A stretch of 34,231 bases of DNA, taken from a virus. The position numbers and the translations under genes are program-made. The first letter of the stretch is position 1. Each line of letters opens with the position of its first letter. Below the pieces are notes generated by a model. The model worked only from the letters and a program-made list of their open reading frames with translations. It was not told the origin of the DNA and searched no databases. This document shows positions 1 through 6,927 of the stretch, in pieces. Where the stretch lies: the IMG/VR virus record IMGVR_UViG_3300025030_000300, positions 1 through 34,231 of that record. One strand, given 5' to 3'.

Positions 1-444
1 CACGTCGAAGAACTTGTTCGTGGCGCTGATGCTGAAGCCATTCGGCACGCAATCCGTTAGCATCGATACCCGGCCGTTCGTGTTGTACTCTCGCGTGAGG
101 TACTTCTTCCGCGTGCGCAGGGCCGTGCCCACGCAGATGTTCCGGTAACTCTGCCCCGCGGTCAGCGTCGACGGCGTGAATAACCCGAGCGACAGCAGCC
201 AACTCTTGACGTTGCGCCGCACCGTCATGTAGTGCTTGTCGACAGGCGCCACGGTATCCTTGCCCGGCTTCGGGCGCAGCCCGATGAGCGCCACTGCGAG
301 CGAGTCATCCGTGTCCAACGACGGCAGGCCGGTCACCTTGTCGACCGCGGTCGGCCGGTAGTGGTCGGTCTGGCTCGCAGCTACGATGCCGAGCCCAGGC
401 TGCACGCCAATGTTCGAGTCATATTCCGGGTCGCCGTACGCCAT
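1..444 (-). CDS. Partial tail protein, possibly tail tube (C-terminus beyond left edge)
   Basis: An open frame begins at ATG 444 and runs without a stop to base 1, giving 148 codons, so the C-terminus lies outside the window. A strong Shine-Dalgarno (GAGGAG, about 6 nt before the ATG) supports the start, and it sits at the end of the preceding gene (stop at 448). The protein starts MAYGDPEYDS and is predicted soluble with mixed beta structure and no signal peptide. I do not recognise the family from sequence. The position after gp10-like and tail-terminator-like genes is where many siphophages and myophages carry the major tail tube or sheath protein, so that is the inferred role. A minor tail or neck protein is the alternative. 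Confidence 0.6.
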   Translation of the reverse strand, partial: MAYGDPEYDSNIGVQPGLGIVAASQTDHYRPTAVDKVTGLPSLDTDDSLAVALIGLRPKPGKDTVAPVDKHYMTVRRNVKSWLLSLGLFTPSTLTAGQSYRNICVGTALRTRKKYLTREYNTNGRVSMLTDCVPNGFSISATNKFFDV

Positions 445-447
445 GGG

Positions 448-741
448 TTACTCCTCATCCTCGCGCACGAGCTCCACGTCACCGATGCGCGACAGGAATT
501 CGACCGCCGAACGCAGCTTGAGATGGTCATCCGTGAAATCTGCCGCCACGCCGTGATGGATGTCAGTCGGCACGCTGCCGATACGGGCCTGCACCGTCAC
601 CGACCCGGACTCGTACCGAATGACGCGCATGCTCTCGACCCACCACCGCAGGTCTAGGTATCCACTCGCATCGAATAGCCCGAGCCCCTCGATGCCGATG
701 GTCGTTACTGGTCCACGGTTGATGAGTCCAAACTTTCGCAT
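448..741 (-). CDS. Hypothetical small tail-region protein (97 aa)
   Basis: The protein starts at ATG 741, one base after the preceding gene's stop (743-745). A longer reading from 819 would overlap that gene by 77 nt and is rejected. It begins MRKFGLINRG and is mostly beta-strand-like with an acidic C-terminus (VREDEE). No family recognised. Its place between the tail-terminator-like gene and the putative tail tube gene suggests a small neck or tail completion protein, but nothing in the sequence proves this. The Shine-Dalgarno is weak, and translational coupling to the upstream gene is likely. Confidence 0.65.
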   Translation of the reverse strand: MRKFGLINRGPVTTIGIEGLGLFDASGYLDLRWWVESMRVIRYESGSVTVQARIGSVPTDIHHGVAADFTDDHLKLRSAVEFLSRIGDVELVREDEE

Positions 742-742
742 G

Positions 743-1255
743 CTAGAAACCCGTACTTTCCTGTGGCTGATTGAGCAATGTGCCCTTGTATGTAGCCCGG
801 TAGTGCAACACGCCCGCACGCGACTCTGCCTGATTCTGCGGCAGTGACATGCTCCACACCTGCTGCGTGATACCGGCCTGCGCCGTGCCGAGCCGGCGGT
901 TCTGGTACTTGTTCAGCTTCTTCAGCACGTCGTGAAACAGCGTGTAGCTGGCCTGCCGCTCGGCTTCGCTCGTCGTGTCAGTGCGCAGACGCCATGCCTC
1001 GATGCGGAACGCAGGGTCTATCCTCACTTCGTGCCCGCCCACGCTGGAATCCACGACGGTTTCACCATCGCAGAAAACTTCCCACAGCGTGCGCGGCGTG
1101 TTGCCCGTGACGAGCAGAGCCCGCCAGTTGGCCTCGTTGCGCATGTCCTGACGGCCGATGCGCACATAGCCAATGCTCGCGAAGCCGCTCGGAACGAACG
1201 TCTCCATGAGGTCGCGTAGCGCGTCGAGCGCAGTCCACAGGTCAAGGGCGGCCAT
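743..1255 (-). CDS. Tail terminator-like / minor tail protein (170 aa)
   Basis: ATG 1255 overlaps the end of the gp10-like gene by 14 nt. The N-terminus is an amphipathic helix (LDLWTALDALRDLMETFVP) followed by a beta-rich body. That helix-then-sheet arrangement, the length and the position right after the HK97 gp10-like gene fit tail terminator or tail-to-head joining proteins, which cap the tail tube. I could not match a specific motif, so the function is positional inference. The neighbours on both sides are structural, and the whole set is co-directional and overlapping, which supports a single late transcript. Confidence 0.6.
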   Translation of the reverse strand: MAALDLWTALDALRDLMETFVPSGFASIGYVRIGRQDMRNEANWRALLVTGNTPRTLWEVFCDGETVVDSSVGGHEVRIDPAFRIEAWRLRTDTTSEAERQASYTLFHDVLKKLNKYQNRRLGTAQAGITQQVWSMSLPQNQAESRAGVLHYRATYKGTLLNQPQESTGF

Positions 1256-1634
1256 CGAGCTCCCTTAGCTTCGCCTCGAGCATGTCGACGGTCTTCTGTG
1301 CGGCAACGGGGCCTTCCTTGTCGTATGCATCGGCCATGAAGCGGCGAGGCTCGATGTGCCGCGTCCCGTCTTCGAGGTAGCCGGCATACGGCGCCTGCAC
1401 CACGACAGCGGCAGCGAATCCACGCTGCACCTGCGCGATGGGCAGGAGCTGCACGCTCCTCTTAAGTTGCCCTGTGCGCGTAACCGTGCGGTCCTCGATG
1501 TTCAACGTCGCGTGCCGCGCCAAATGCGCCATGCCGACCTGCATCGCCGTCGGCGTGTAGGCAGCCAGCTCCGCCATGGCTTCGGCAGGAGCCCGCAGCA
1601 TGATGCCGCTGACATCTACCGTCACGCTGATCAT
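1242..1634 (-). CDS. HK97 gp10-like neck / tail completion protein
   Basis: The 130-residue protein starts at ATG 1634, overlapping the upstream stop as ATGA. It carries the hallmark C-terminal pattern of the HK97 gp10 family: APYAGYLEDGTRHIEPRRF at about residues 81-99, the familiar 'Y..xlE.GT....pRpFm' block. An N-terminal helix with RTGQLKRS (about residues 53-60) is also typical. These proteins sit in the head-tail neck and help complete tail joining. The position between the adaptor gene and the tail-terminator-like gene matches the standard siphophage order. Family assignment is fairly firm; the exact role in this virion is inferred. Confidence 0.8.
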   Translation of the reverse strand: MISVTVDVSGIMLRAPAEAMAELAAYTPTAMQVGMAHLARHATLNIEDRTVTRTGQLKRSVQLLPIAQVQRGFAAAVVVQAPYAGYLEDGTRHIEPRRFMADAYDKEGPVAAQKTVDMLEAKLRELDGRP

Positions 1635-2698
1635 CGGACCCTAGACCCCTGCCGATTCAGCCAGTTCGTCGCGTTCCTATGCGGGTACCTGCGCGTGAGC
1701 TGGCGGAACAGCATCTCTGGCACCGCAGTAGTAGCTCCCGCCTGCGCCGACTGGAGTCGCTGCGACAGGAGCGCATCGCCTTCCTTCTGCCATGAGTCCG
1801 CGTCGACGCGCCGCTGGTCCGCCATCGCATGCCAGTTCACGCCGTCGGCTCCGTCCTGGTTTGTGTTCTCCGCGTGCGATGCCGCGATCTGCCGCGCGAG
1901 TCGCACACTCGACCATGCGACGATGATGCTCCAGTCCTGTGGCGGAATGGTCGTCTCTGCGGTGTTCGTCGTCGGAATCGTGGCACTAAGAATAGTACCG
2001 CTGGCGCTGTCGGTGTAGGTCGTCGTGCCCGCAGCCACGGCTGCGATGTAGCCTGTCGTACCGCCTGTGCTCCTGTAGACACGATACCCGCCCACGGCAT
2101 CGACGTTCGCTGCCCATGTGACTGTGTTCGTGTGCGTGGCGTCTAGCGGAGTCGCGCAGTTCGCTACGGTGACCTCCGTACCTGGTATCGTAACGCCGTA
2201 GTCGTCTACGCTCGCCACCCTGTAACCGAACGTCGTGGCGCCGGCCGCACCCGCATACACGACAGACGAAATCGCTGGCGCCGCGATGACCGGCAGGTGC
2301 GGCGCCTTATACGTGACGCGGATGTTGTCGGTCGCGAGCGTCGGAACGCTCGTGATGAACAGGATGTCCGTCGGCGAAGAGCTGAATGCCGGGTCAAGAC
2401 GCCAGTCCCGCGGCGACTGGAGAAACGTCCGCGGCCGCGTGCCTAGCGGATACTCCACCTCGAGCAGGCACGCGTGCCCCTCGCCGTACAGACGAATCGC
2501 CTGCGCAAGCGCAGTAGGCAATGGCACAGTCTCGGTGCCATCGCCACTCAGCAGTATCGTGCGTCGCCTATGGATAAACCGCGAGAAGTCGCGGACGGCG
2601 TACGCAATGGCCTCCTCGAGCTGGGCCGTGCTGACGGCAGACCCCACCCAGCGGACGCGGTTCGTGACCGCAGTCGAAAAGCTGGGTGAGGTCGCCAT
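1631..2698 (-). CDS. Head-tail connector/adaptor with inserted Fn3-like domain (355 aa)
   Basis: ATG 2698 begins a protein with a helical N-terminus (residues 1-45, LEEAIAYAVRDFSRF), a beta segment, and a C-terminal helical part rich in Gln/Arg, as in phage adaptor (gp6- or gp15-like) proteins. Residues about 139-233 form a Thr/Val/Gly-rich beta block with GYRVASVDDYG and GGYRVYRSTGG, which resembles a fibronectin-III-like domain inserted into the adaptor. Such Ig/Fn3 insertions are known on phage structural proteins and usually face the surface. It follows the decoration gene (stop 2710) and precedes the gp10-like gene. The adaptor role is inferred from order plus fold pattern. Confidence 0.65.
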   Translation of the reverse strand: MATSPSFSTAVTNRVRWVGSAVSTAQLEEAIAYAVRDFSRFIHRRRTILLSGDGTETVPLPTALAQAIRLYGEGHACLLEVEYPLGTRPRTFLQSPRDWRLDPAFSSSPTDILFITSVPTLATDNIRVTYKAPHLPVIAAPAISSVVYAGAAGATTFGYRVASVDDYGVTIPGTEVTVANCATPLDATHTNTVTWAANVDAVGGYRVYRSTGGTTGYIAAVAAGTTTYTDSASGTILSATIPTTNTAETTIPPQDWSIIVAWSSVRLARQIAASHAENTNQDGADGVNWHAMADQRRVDADSWQKEGDALLSQRLQSAQAGATTAVPEMLFRQLTRRYPHRNATNWLNRQGSRVR

Positions 2699-2709
2699 CC
2701 ATCACACCG

Positions 2710-3171
2710 CTACGCCGCGGTGAGCGCGTTGAACTGGATCCCGATGGCCTTGTAGTAGATCACGCCCGTCGTCCACACTACGCCACCGCCGGCTGCGGTG
2801 AACAGCAGATCGGTCGCCGCCGTGTACCACCGCGGCGAGAGACTGTCGGCCGCCAGCGTCGACGGGGCCGCGACAGTCGTCGCAGCAACCGCCAGTCCGG
2901 TGCCGTAGCGATCGGTGTCCGCCGTGACGCCGATGCTCCACGACGTGCAGCCTGTAATGATGGTGTCGACTCGAGCACAGACCCATAGCACCAAGAAGTT
3001 CGCCGGGAAGAAGCTCGCTACCGTGTGCGTGTCCGTGCCGTTGTTCGTCGTGACGGTCGTATTCCCGAGCACGATGAGAGAACCGTCGCCCTTGCGGCCA
3101 CCACCGCCGAAGAGCGCACTGATCTCGCCGAGCCCGTATGCCCTGATGTCGCCGATGCCAAGGTTCCGCAT
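2710..3171 (-). CDS. Capsid decoration / head-fibre-like protein (153 aa)
   Basis: ATG 3171 has a strong AGGAGG Shine-Dalgarno 6 nt upstream, and its start region lies just past the capsid stop codon (3181-3183). The protein is Gly-, Thr- and Ala-rich with short beta strands, no signal peptide and motifs such as FFPANFLVLWVCARV and TADTDRYGTGLAV, a pattern seen in small virion surface proteins encoded directly after major capsid genes. I infer it decorates the head. An alternative is a short head fibre or tail-associated protein. A longer open frame over the same region (2702-4003) is a mirror of the capsid gene and is not real. Confidence 0.65.
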   Translation of the reverse strand: MRNLGIGDIRAYGLGEISALFGGGGRKGDGSLIVLGNTTVTTNNGTDTHTVASFFPANFLVLWVCARVDTIITGCTSWSIGVTADTDRYGTGLAVAATTVAAPSTLAADSLSPRWYTAATDLLFTAAGGGVVWTTGVIYYKAIGIQFNALTAA

Positions 3172-3180
3172 GTTCGCCTC

Positions 3181-4728
3181 CTACCCCGTGAACGCCGCGG
3201 CAAACCGCGGATCCTGGATACCAGCGCCGCCGCCCCACTTGACCGCGAACTGCTTCACGGGCGAGGAGAACGACACACCGAATTGCTGGTTGTTGTTGAT
3301 GAAGATCTGCGGCGTCTTGATGCCCTTGTAGTCGCCCACCCTGAAGAGCTTCTTCGCCCCGCCGATGACGATGCGGGCAGTGGACGATGCAGTGTCCCAG
3401 TCGTTCGCGGCGTAGAACTTCAGGTTCCCGAACGCCATCACCGCCTGGTTCGCGTTCCTGTTCGTCGATGCCGGGTTCGTGTCGAGAGACATGTCCCGCA
3501 GCATGTCGAACAGCCGAACGACCGAAGACAGCACCCACGTTGGTTTGTTCCTGAGGTGCTCGATGTCCTGGTTGTTCACCCCGTGCCCGTACGCCCGCTG
3601 CGTGCAGTACGTGACGAGCAGTGCGACGAACTGGTCGAACGTGTAGGCGTTCGTGTTCGCGTTGAGGTTGCCGGCCGAGAACAGTGTGTTCCCTGCACCG
3701 CCAGCCGTCGCCGTGTTCGCCCGCAGGACCTCGGTCACGATGCGCCGACGCCTGCGCTGCATGGCGCGGTACATCTTGTCGGGGATCTGCTCGATGATCT
3801 TGATGCTCGCGGCGTTCGCCTCCGCCTGCTCGGATACCGTCACGATGCCGCCGTACAGCGTCACCGAGTAGGTCTCCTGGTAGTCGGACATCGCCTGCAT
3901 CTCCTGGTAGGAGTTGCCCTCGGTCACCGCCAGCGGGAGTTCGAACTCGGTGGAGTTGATGATCTTCGAGGTCTGGAAATCCGCCTTCGCCTCGTAGTCG
4001 CACATCTCGTCCAGTGGGACCGAGAACATCCCATCGTCGTCGACCTCGGTCTGCGCGTAGCCAGGATGCGGAATCTTGCCAACCGCATCCGCCGTCGCCT
4101 GGTCGATCCCGGTCGTGAGCACTGCGGCCTTCTGGCGCTCGCTGTCGAACCGCCCGCCCTCCTTCGCGACCTTCTCGCCGGCCACCGCGTACGCAGCCTT
4201 GCGGCGCTCCGTGATGTCCTCGACGTAGTCGTCGGCGTAGACATCACTGCGCTTGTGGTATTCGTCGAGGTAGAAGCCCGCGGCGCTCAGTGCGGCGTAC
4301 TTCAGGCCAGCCTGAGTGCGCTCGCTCTTGAACTCCGGAGCCACGCTCGTGTAGTACCGCTTGAGCAGCTCGTCCATCGACTCGAGATGCAGCTTCCGCG
4401 GCGACTCGGCCGCCGCGAAGAAGTCGCACACCATTGCCGATGCCTTCTCGCGCACGTCGACGAACGTCCCCGGCACGACGCCGGCAACAGGCTCCGCTGG
4501 CTGCGCCTGCGGCACTGGCTGTGCGGCGTTCTTTAGCCTGATGGCGTGCATCTCGGTGTAGACGTACTCGACCGGCGGATCGCCAGGCTTCCCGAGCTTG
4601 TCCAGTGGGGCCTCGGCGATGAACGCTCGCACGGACGCCATGTCCCGCTCTGAGAATGCCTGCATCTTCCCTGTGACCTCTGCGAGCCGCAGGGCCTGAT
4701 CTCGCAGTGCTTTCTCTTCTGGGTTCAT
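3181..4728 (-). CDS. Nested scaffold-major capsid protein from internal start (515 aa)
   Basis: ATG 4728 (Met733 of the polyprotein) is preceded by AGGGAGGT at 4733-4740, with 4 nt between that and the ATG, one of the best ribosome binding sites in the window. It lies exactly where protease-like sequence ends and a charged helical scaffold or delta-type segment begins (MNPEEKALRDQALRLAEV). The product would be a normal-looking capsid precursor: about 150-200 residues of scaffold followed by about 300 residues of HK97-fold capsid. In-frame nested starts of this kind are known in lambda, where Nu3 scaffold lies within the protease gene C. I infer that this is the abundant capsid product and that the full polyprotein is the minor one. 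Confidence 0.6.
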   Translation of the reverse strand: MNPEEKALRDQALRLAEVTGKMQAFSERDMASVRAFIAEAPLDKLGKPGDPPVEYVYTEMHAIRLKNAAQPVPQAQPAEPVAGVVPGTFVDVREKASAMVCDFFAAAESPRKLHLESMDELLKRYYTSVAPEFKSERTQAGLKYAALSAAGFYLDEYHKRSDVYADDYVEDITERRKAAYAVAGEKVAKEGGRFDSERQKAAVLTTGIDQATADAVGKIPHPGYAQTEVDDDGMFSVPLDEMCDYEAKADFQTSKIINSTEFELPLAVTEGNSYQEMQAMSDYQETYSVTLYGGIVTVSEQAEANAASIKIIEQIPDKMYRAMQRRRRRIVTEVLRANTATAGGAGNTLFSAGNLNANTNAYTFDQFVALLVTYCTQRAYGHGVNNQDIEHLRNKPTWVLSSVVRLFDMLRDMSLDTNPASTNRNANQAVMAFGNLKFYAANDWDTASSTARIVIGGAKKLFRVGDYKGIKTPQIFINNNQQFGVSFSSPVKQFAVKWGGGAGIQDPRFAAAFTG

Positions 4729-6924
4729 CGCGACCTCCCTGGGGTGTGACTCGGCGATCGCCTTGAGGCTCGCCGCTTGCCTCTCCTGCCACGTGCATCC
4801 TGCATGCGCCGCGCGGTTCACGAGAGCGATGTTGTAGTTCCTGTCGAAGTGGTGCACGACCTTGCGGCCGTCGGCCTTGCGGATGCCGCTCACGTCAGAG
4901 TCGTGAGAGAACTGATACGGGGCCGGAGCGCCCGCAGCCTTCGCCCGCTTGTGCCGAGCGATCAGCTCAGTGTCGAAGATGCCGACACGACTCTGCGCCT
5001 TCAGCACTGGCTCCCCAGTGGGGAGAGTGCCCCACTTAAGCATCGGGTCGCCGAGTAGCTGCCCGACCTTCTGGAGCACGCGACCATGCGGGAATGCCTT
5101 GTCGTCGGCCTCGGTGCCGTGATCCATCATGAGGTCGCTGCTCTTCAGCCTGCCGGTCTCCACGAGCTCGGCCACGGCCGATGGAAGCACTTCCGCATCG
5201 AGGTCCAGCCGCACGCCGGACTCAGCCACCGTGGCGATGCCTTCGACCCACTCGACGCCGCCGGCGCTCTTGATCTCGTAGCCGTCGCACAGTGTCAGCG
5301 CCTGCGCCGTCATGCGCTCGCTGAACACCGCACCGGCACTCGCCACCTGACGCTCTGCCACCGGCTCCGCGGGGGCCTGCACGTGCTCCGCGAGGTACGC
5401 CACGATGGCCTCCGGCGTCCACTTCTCGCGCGAGAAGCGGTAGCCCACCTGCGCAAGCTCGCCATCGACCACGGCCATCAGGAGCGAGGCGCCGTCCATG
5501 TCCTCGATCTCGTAGTCCTTCACGTCGGCGTAGTCGCCAGGCCGAGTCCAGAAGACGTACGCCTTACCATCGGCCGTCTCCTCGAGGTCGTATTCCATTT
5601 CGGCCTTGCTGACGCTGCCACCGCAGGCGACAGCGCACGCCGAGCAAGACTCGGCGCAAGCGCTGCACTTCTTGGCGCAGTCGCTGGCGCCAGAAGAACA
5701 TGCGTCCGAACACTCGCGACACGCCCGAGCGCATGCCAGGCACGCAGCGACGCAGGCCTCCATCCCCGGCACGCCGCGGCATGCCGAAGCGCAGGCATCG
5801 CACGCTTGAGCGCATGAGTCACAGGCGTCCTTGCACCTCTGCCTGGACGGAGAATCGCATCCTGCGTCGACGCAATCCCGGCAGGCCGAGGCGCACACGC
5901 TACACGCACTCGCGCATTCAGCCATTGCGTCGGAATGAGTCACCATCGCGGCCTTGTGGATGTGCTCCACCGCCGGGCGCCGGCCCTTGATTTTGTAGAA
6001 GCGCTTCGCGAGGTCTTTGTGCGCACAGCCGGCCTGCTCTCGGTCCGCTGCAGCGATGAAGCTGGGCATCATCCGCCCGATGGCCTTCACCGCCTGCCCG
6101 CACTTCGGGCACGCATCCATGCCTTCGGCCATCGGCGCCCCGCAGTGCTCGCACGTCGGCCCCTTCTTCTCCGCCGAGTCCAACATCTTGTGGAGTTGCG
6201 ACGCCATGGCTGAGCACTTCGCCGCCGTGTCGTTGTCTCCGCACTCGGCCGCGGCCTTATGTAGCGCCTCGCAGGCCACGGCGAGCGCAGGCTTGCCAAC
6301 GGGCTTCCCCTCGAGCTGCGCTACCTCTTCCGCCTTCGCCTCGTCTGCGGCGACGGTAGGCCCGTCTACGGCCGGATCCGCCTTGCGCACGATGGCGAAC
6401 CCCGTGATCTCGATGTCCTCCAGGAGCCGCTTCTCGTCGCCGTCTGCCGTCTTGACCACGCGCCCCGTAGCCTTCGCCTCGAGCGAGTGCCCCACGCTTC
6501 CGACGAGGGCCTCCGGAGCGCGGTACTTCACTACGAGCCAGCCGGCGCCGAATTTCTCGCCGGCAATCGTCATGTCCTCCGGGACCACGAAGGCGCCGTG
6601 GAATGCGGCCTTCTCGACATGCTCCGTCTCGTGGTCCACGTCGATGGTCACGACCTCGCGGGCGTTGAGACGACGCGCGGCCTTCTCGATTGCGACGTCC
6701 GTAACTAGGTCACCCTGCTCGTCGACGATGCCGGGCTTTAAGAGCACGCCGTAGAAGACGCCCTCGCTGGCCTTCACGACACTGGCCTTGATGGCGTCGG
6801 TAACGTTCGCCGACAGCGCCGCAAGGTGCGCCTGCGCCTCGTCCTTCGTGGCGTGGCACTTCACTTCCGCGCCGGTGTCGGAGCGGAGGACGCAGAGCCC
6901 GTTGTCACTGAGCTTGTACGGCAT
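3181..6924 (-). CDS. Protease - Cys-rich Csp-like domain - scaffold - major capsid polyprotein (1247 aa)
   Basis: One uninterrupted frame encodes several parts. Residues about 50-185 look like an XkdF-type prohead protease (VDHETEHVEKAAFHG, then GSVGHSLEAK and ITGFAIVRKADPAV). Residues 258-275 are a zinc ribbon (CEHC, CPKC). Residues 337-434 hold 24 cysteines in four helices. Residues about 550-712 form a second protease-like block (MMDHGTEADDKAFPHG, YQFSHDSDVSG). Residues 733-880 look like scaffold or delta domain, and about 950-1247 an HK97-type major capsid (FELPLAVTEGNSYQEMQAM, basic QRRRRR). HK97 phages usually keep protease and capsid as separate genes. The start is ATG 6924, 3 nt after the fibre-like gene's stop. 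An internal start at 4728 probably yields the capsid alone. Confidence 0.8.
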   Translation of the reverse strand: MPYKLSDNGLCVLRSDTGAEVKCHATKDEAQAHLAALSANVTDAIKASVVKASEGVFYGVLLKPGIVDEQGDLVTDVAIEKAARRLNAREVVTIDVDHETEHVEKAAFHGAFVVPEDMTIAGEKFGAGWLVVKYRAPEALVGSVGHSLEAKATGRVVKTADGDEKRLLEDIEITGFAIVRKADPAVDGPTVAADEAKAEEVAQLEGKPVGKPALAVACEALHKAAAECGDNDTAAKCSAMASQLHKMLDSAEKKGPTCEHCGAPMAEGMDACPKCGQAVKAIGRMMPSFIAAADREQAGCAHKDLAKRFYKIKGRRPAVEHIHKAAMVTHSDAMAECASACSVCASACRDCVDAGCDSPSRQRCKDACDSCAQACDACASACRGVPGMEACVAACLACARACRECSDACSSGASDCAKKCSACAESCSACAVACGGSVSKAEMEYDLEETADGKAYVFWTRPGDYADVKDYEIEDMDGASLLMAVVDGELAQVGYRFSREKWTPEAIVAYLAEHVQAPAEPVAERQVASAGAVFSERMTAQALTLCDGYEIKSAGGVEWVEGIATVAESGVRLDLDAEVLPSAVAELVETGRLKSSDLMMDHGTEADDKAFPHGRVLQKVGQLLGDPMLKWGTLPTGEPVLKAQSRVGIFDTELIARHKRAKAAGAPAPYQFSHDSDVSGIRKADGRKVVHHFDRNYNIALVNRAAHAGCTWQERQAASLKAIAESHPREVAMNPEEKALRDQALRLAEVTGKMQAFSERDMASVRAFIAEAPLDKLGKPGDPPVEYVYTEMHAIRLKNAAQPVPQAQPAEPVAGVVPGTFVDVREKASAMVCDFFAAAESPRKLHLESMDELLKRYYTSVAPEFKSERTQAGLKYAALSAAGFYLDEYHKRSDVYADDYVEDITERRKAAYAVAGEKVAKEGGRFDSERQKAAVLTTGIDQATADAVGKIPHPGYAQTEVDDDGMFSVPLDEMCDYEAKADFQTSKIINSTEFELPLAVTEGNSYQEMQAMSDYQETYSVTLYGGIVTVSEQAEANAASIKIIEQIPDKMYRAMQRRRRRIVTEVLRANTATAGGAGNTLFSAGNLNANTNAYTFDQFVALLVTYCTQRAYGHGVNNQDIEHLRNKPTWVLSSVVRLFDMLRDMSLDTNPASTNRNANQAVMAFGNLKFYAANDWDTASSTARIVIGGAKKLFRVGDYKGIKTPQIFINNNQQFGVSFSSPVKQFAVKWGGGAGIQDPRFAAAFTG
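4733..4740 (-). promoter_or_regulatory. Strong internal ribosome binding site for the capsid
   Basis: The minus strand reads AGGGAGGT here, followed by CGCG and ATG at 4728. The site lies in mid-frame of the polyprotein, where no upstream gene ends, so it is not needed for the long product and points to separate translation of the capsid portion. Confidence 0.6.
5623..5916 (-). other. 24-cysteine four-helix domain (DUF326/copper-storage-like) inside the polyprotein
   Basis: Residues 337-434 of the polyprotein carry cysteines at 337, 341, 344, 348, 351, 356 / 364, 368, 371, 375, 378, 382 / 391, 395, 398, 402, 405, 409 / 416, 420, 423, 427, 430, 434. This is four blocks of six, each following C-x3-C-x2-C-x3-C-x2-C-x3(4)-C, so the cysteines line one face of a helix. 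Short Gly/Ser/Pro turns separate the blocks. Csp copper-storage proteins and DUF326 proteins are four-helix bundles with Cys-lined cores that bind many Cu(I) ions. I infer a metal-binding bundle. Disulfide cross-linking is the main alternative. Confidence 0.75.
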
Positions 6925-6927
6925 GGC

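Noticed and set aside
2702-4003. 433-codon minus-strand frame overlapping capsid and decoration genes
   Set aside because: Its protein is Arg/His-rich mirror sequence of the true capsid frame, which has clear capsid-like composition and a good ribosome binding site.
3025-4536. 503-codon plus-strand frame opposite the capsid gene
   Set aside because: It is a high-GC antisense shadow with Arg/Val/Leu-biased composition and no recognisable domain; all supported genes are on the minus strand.
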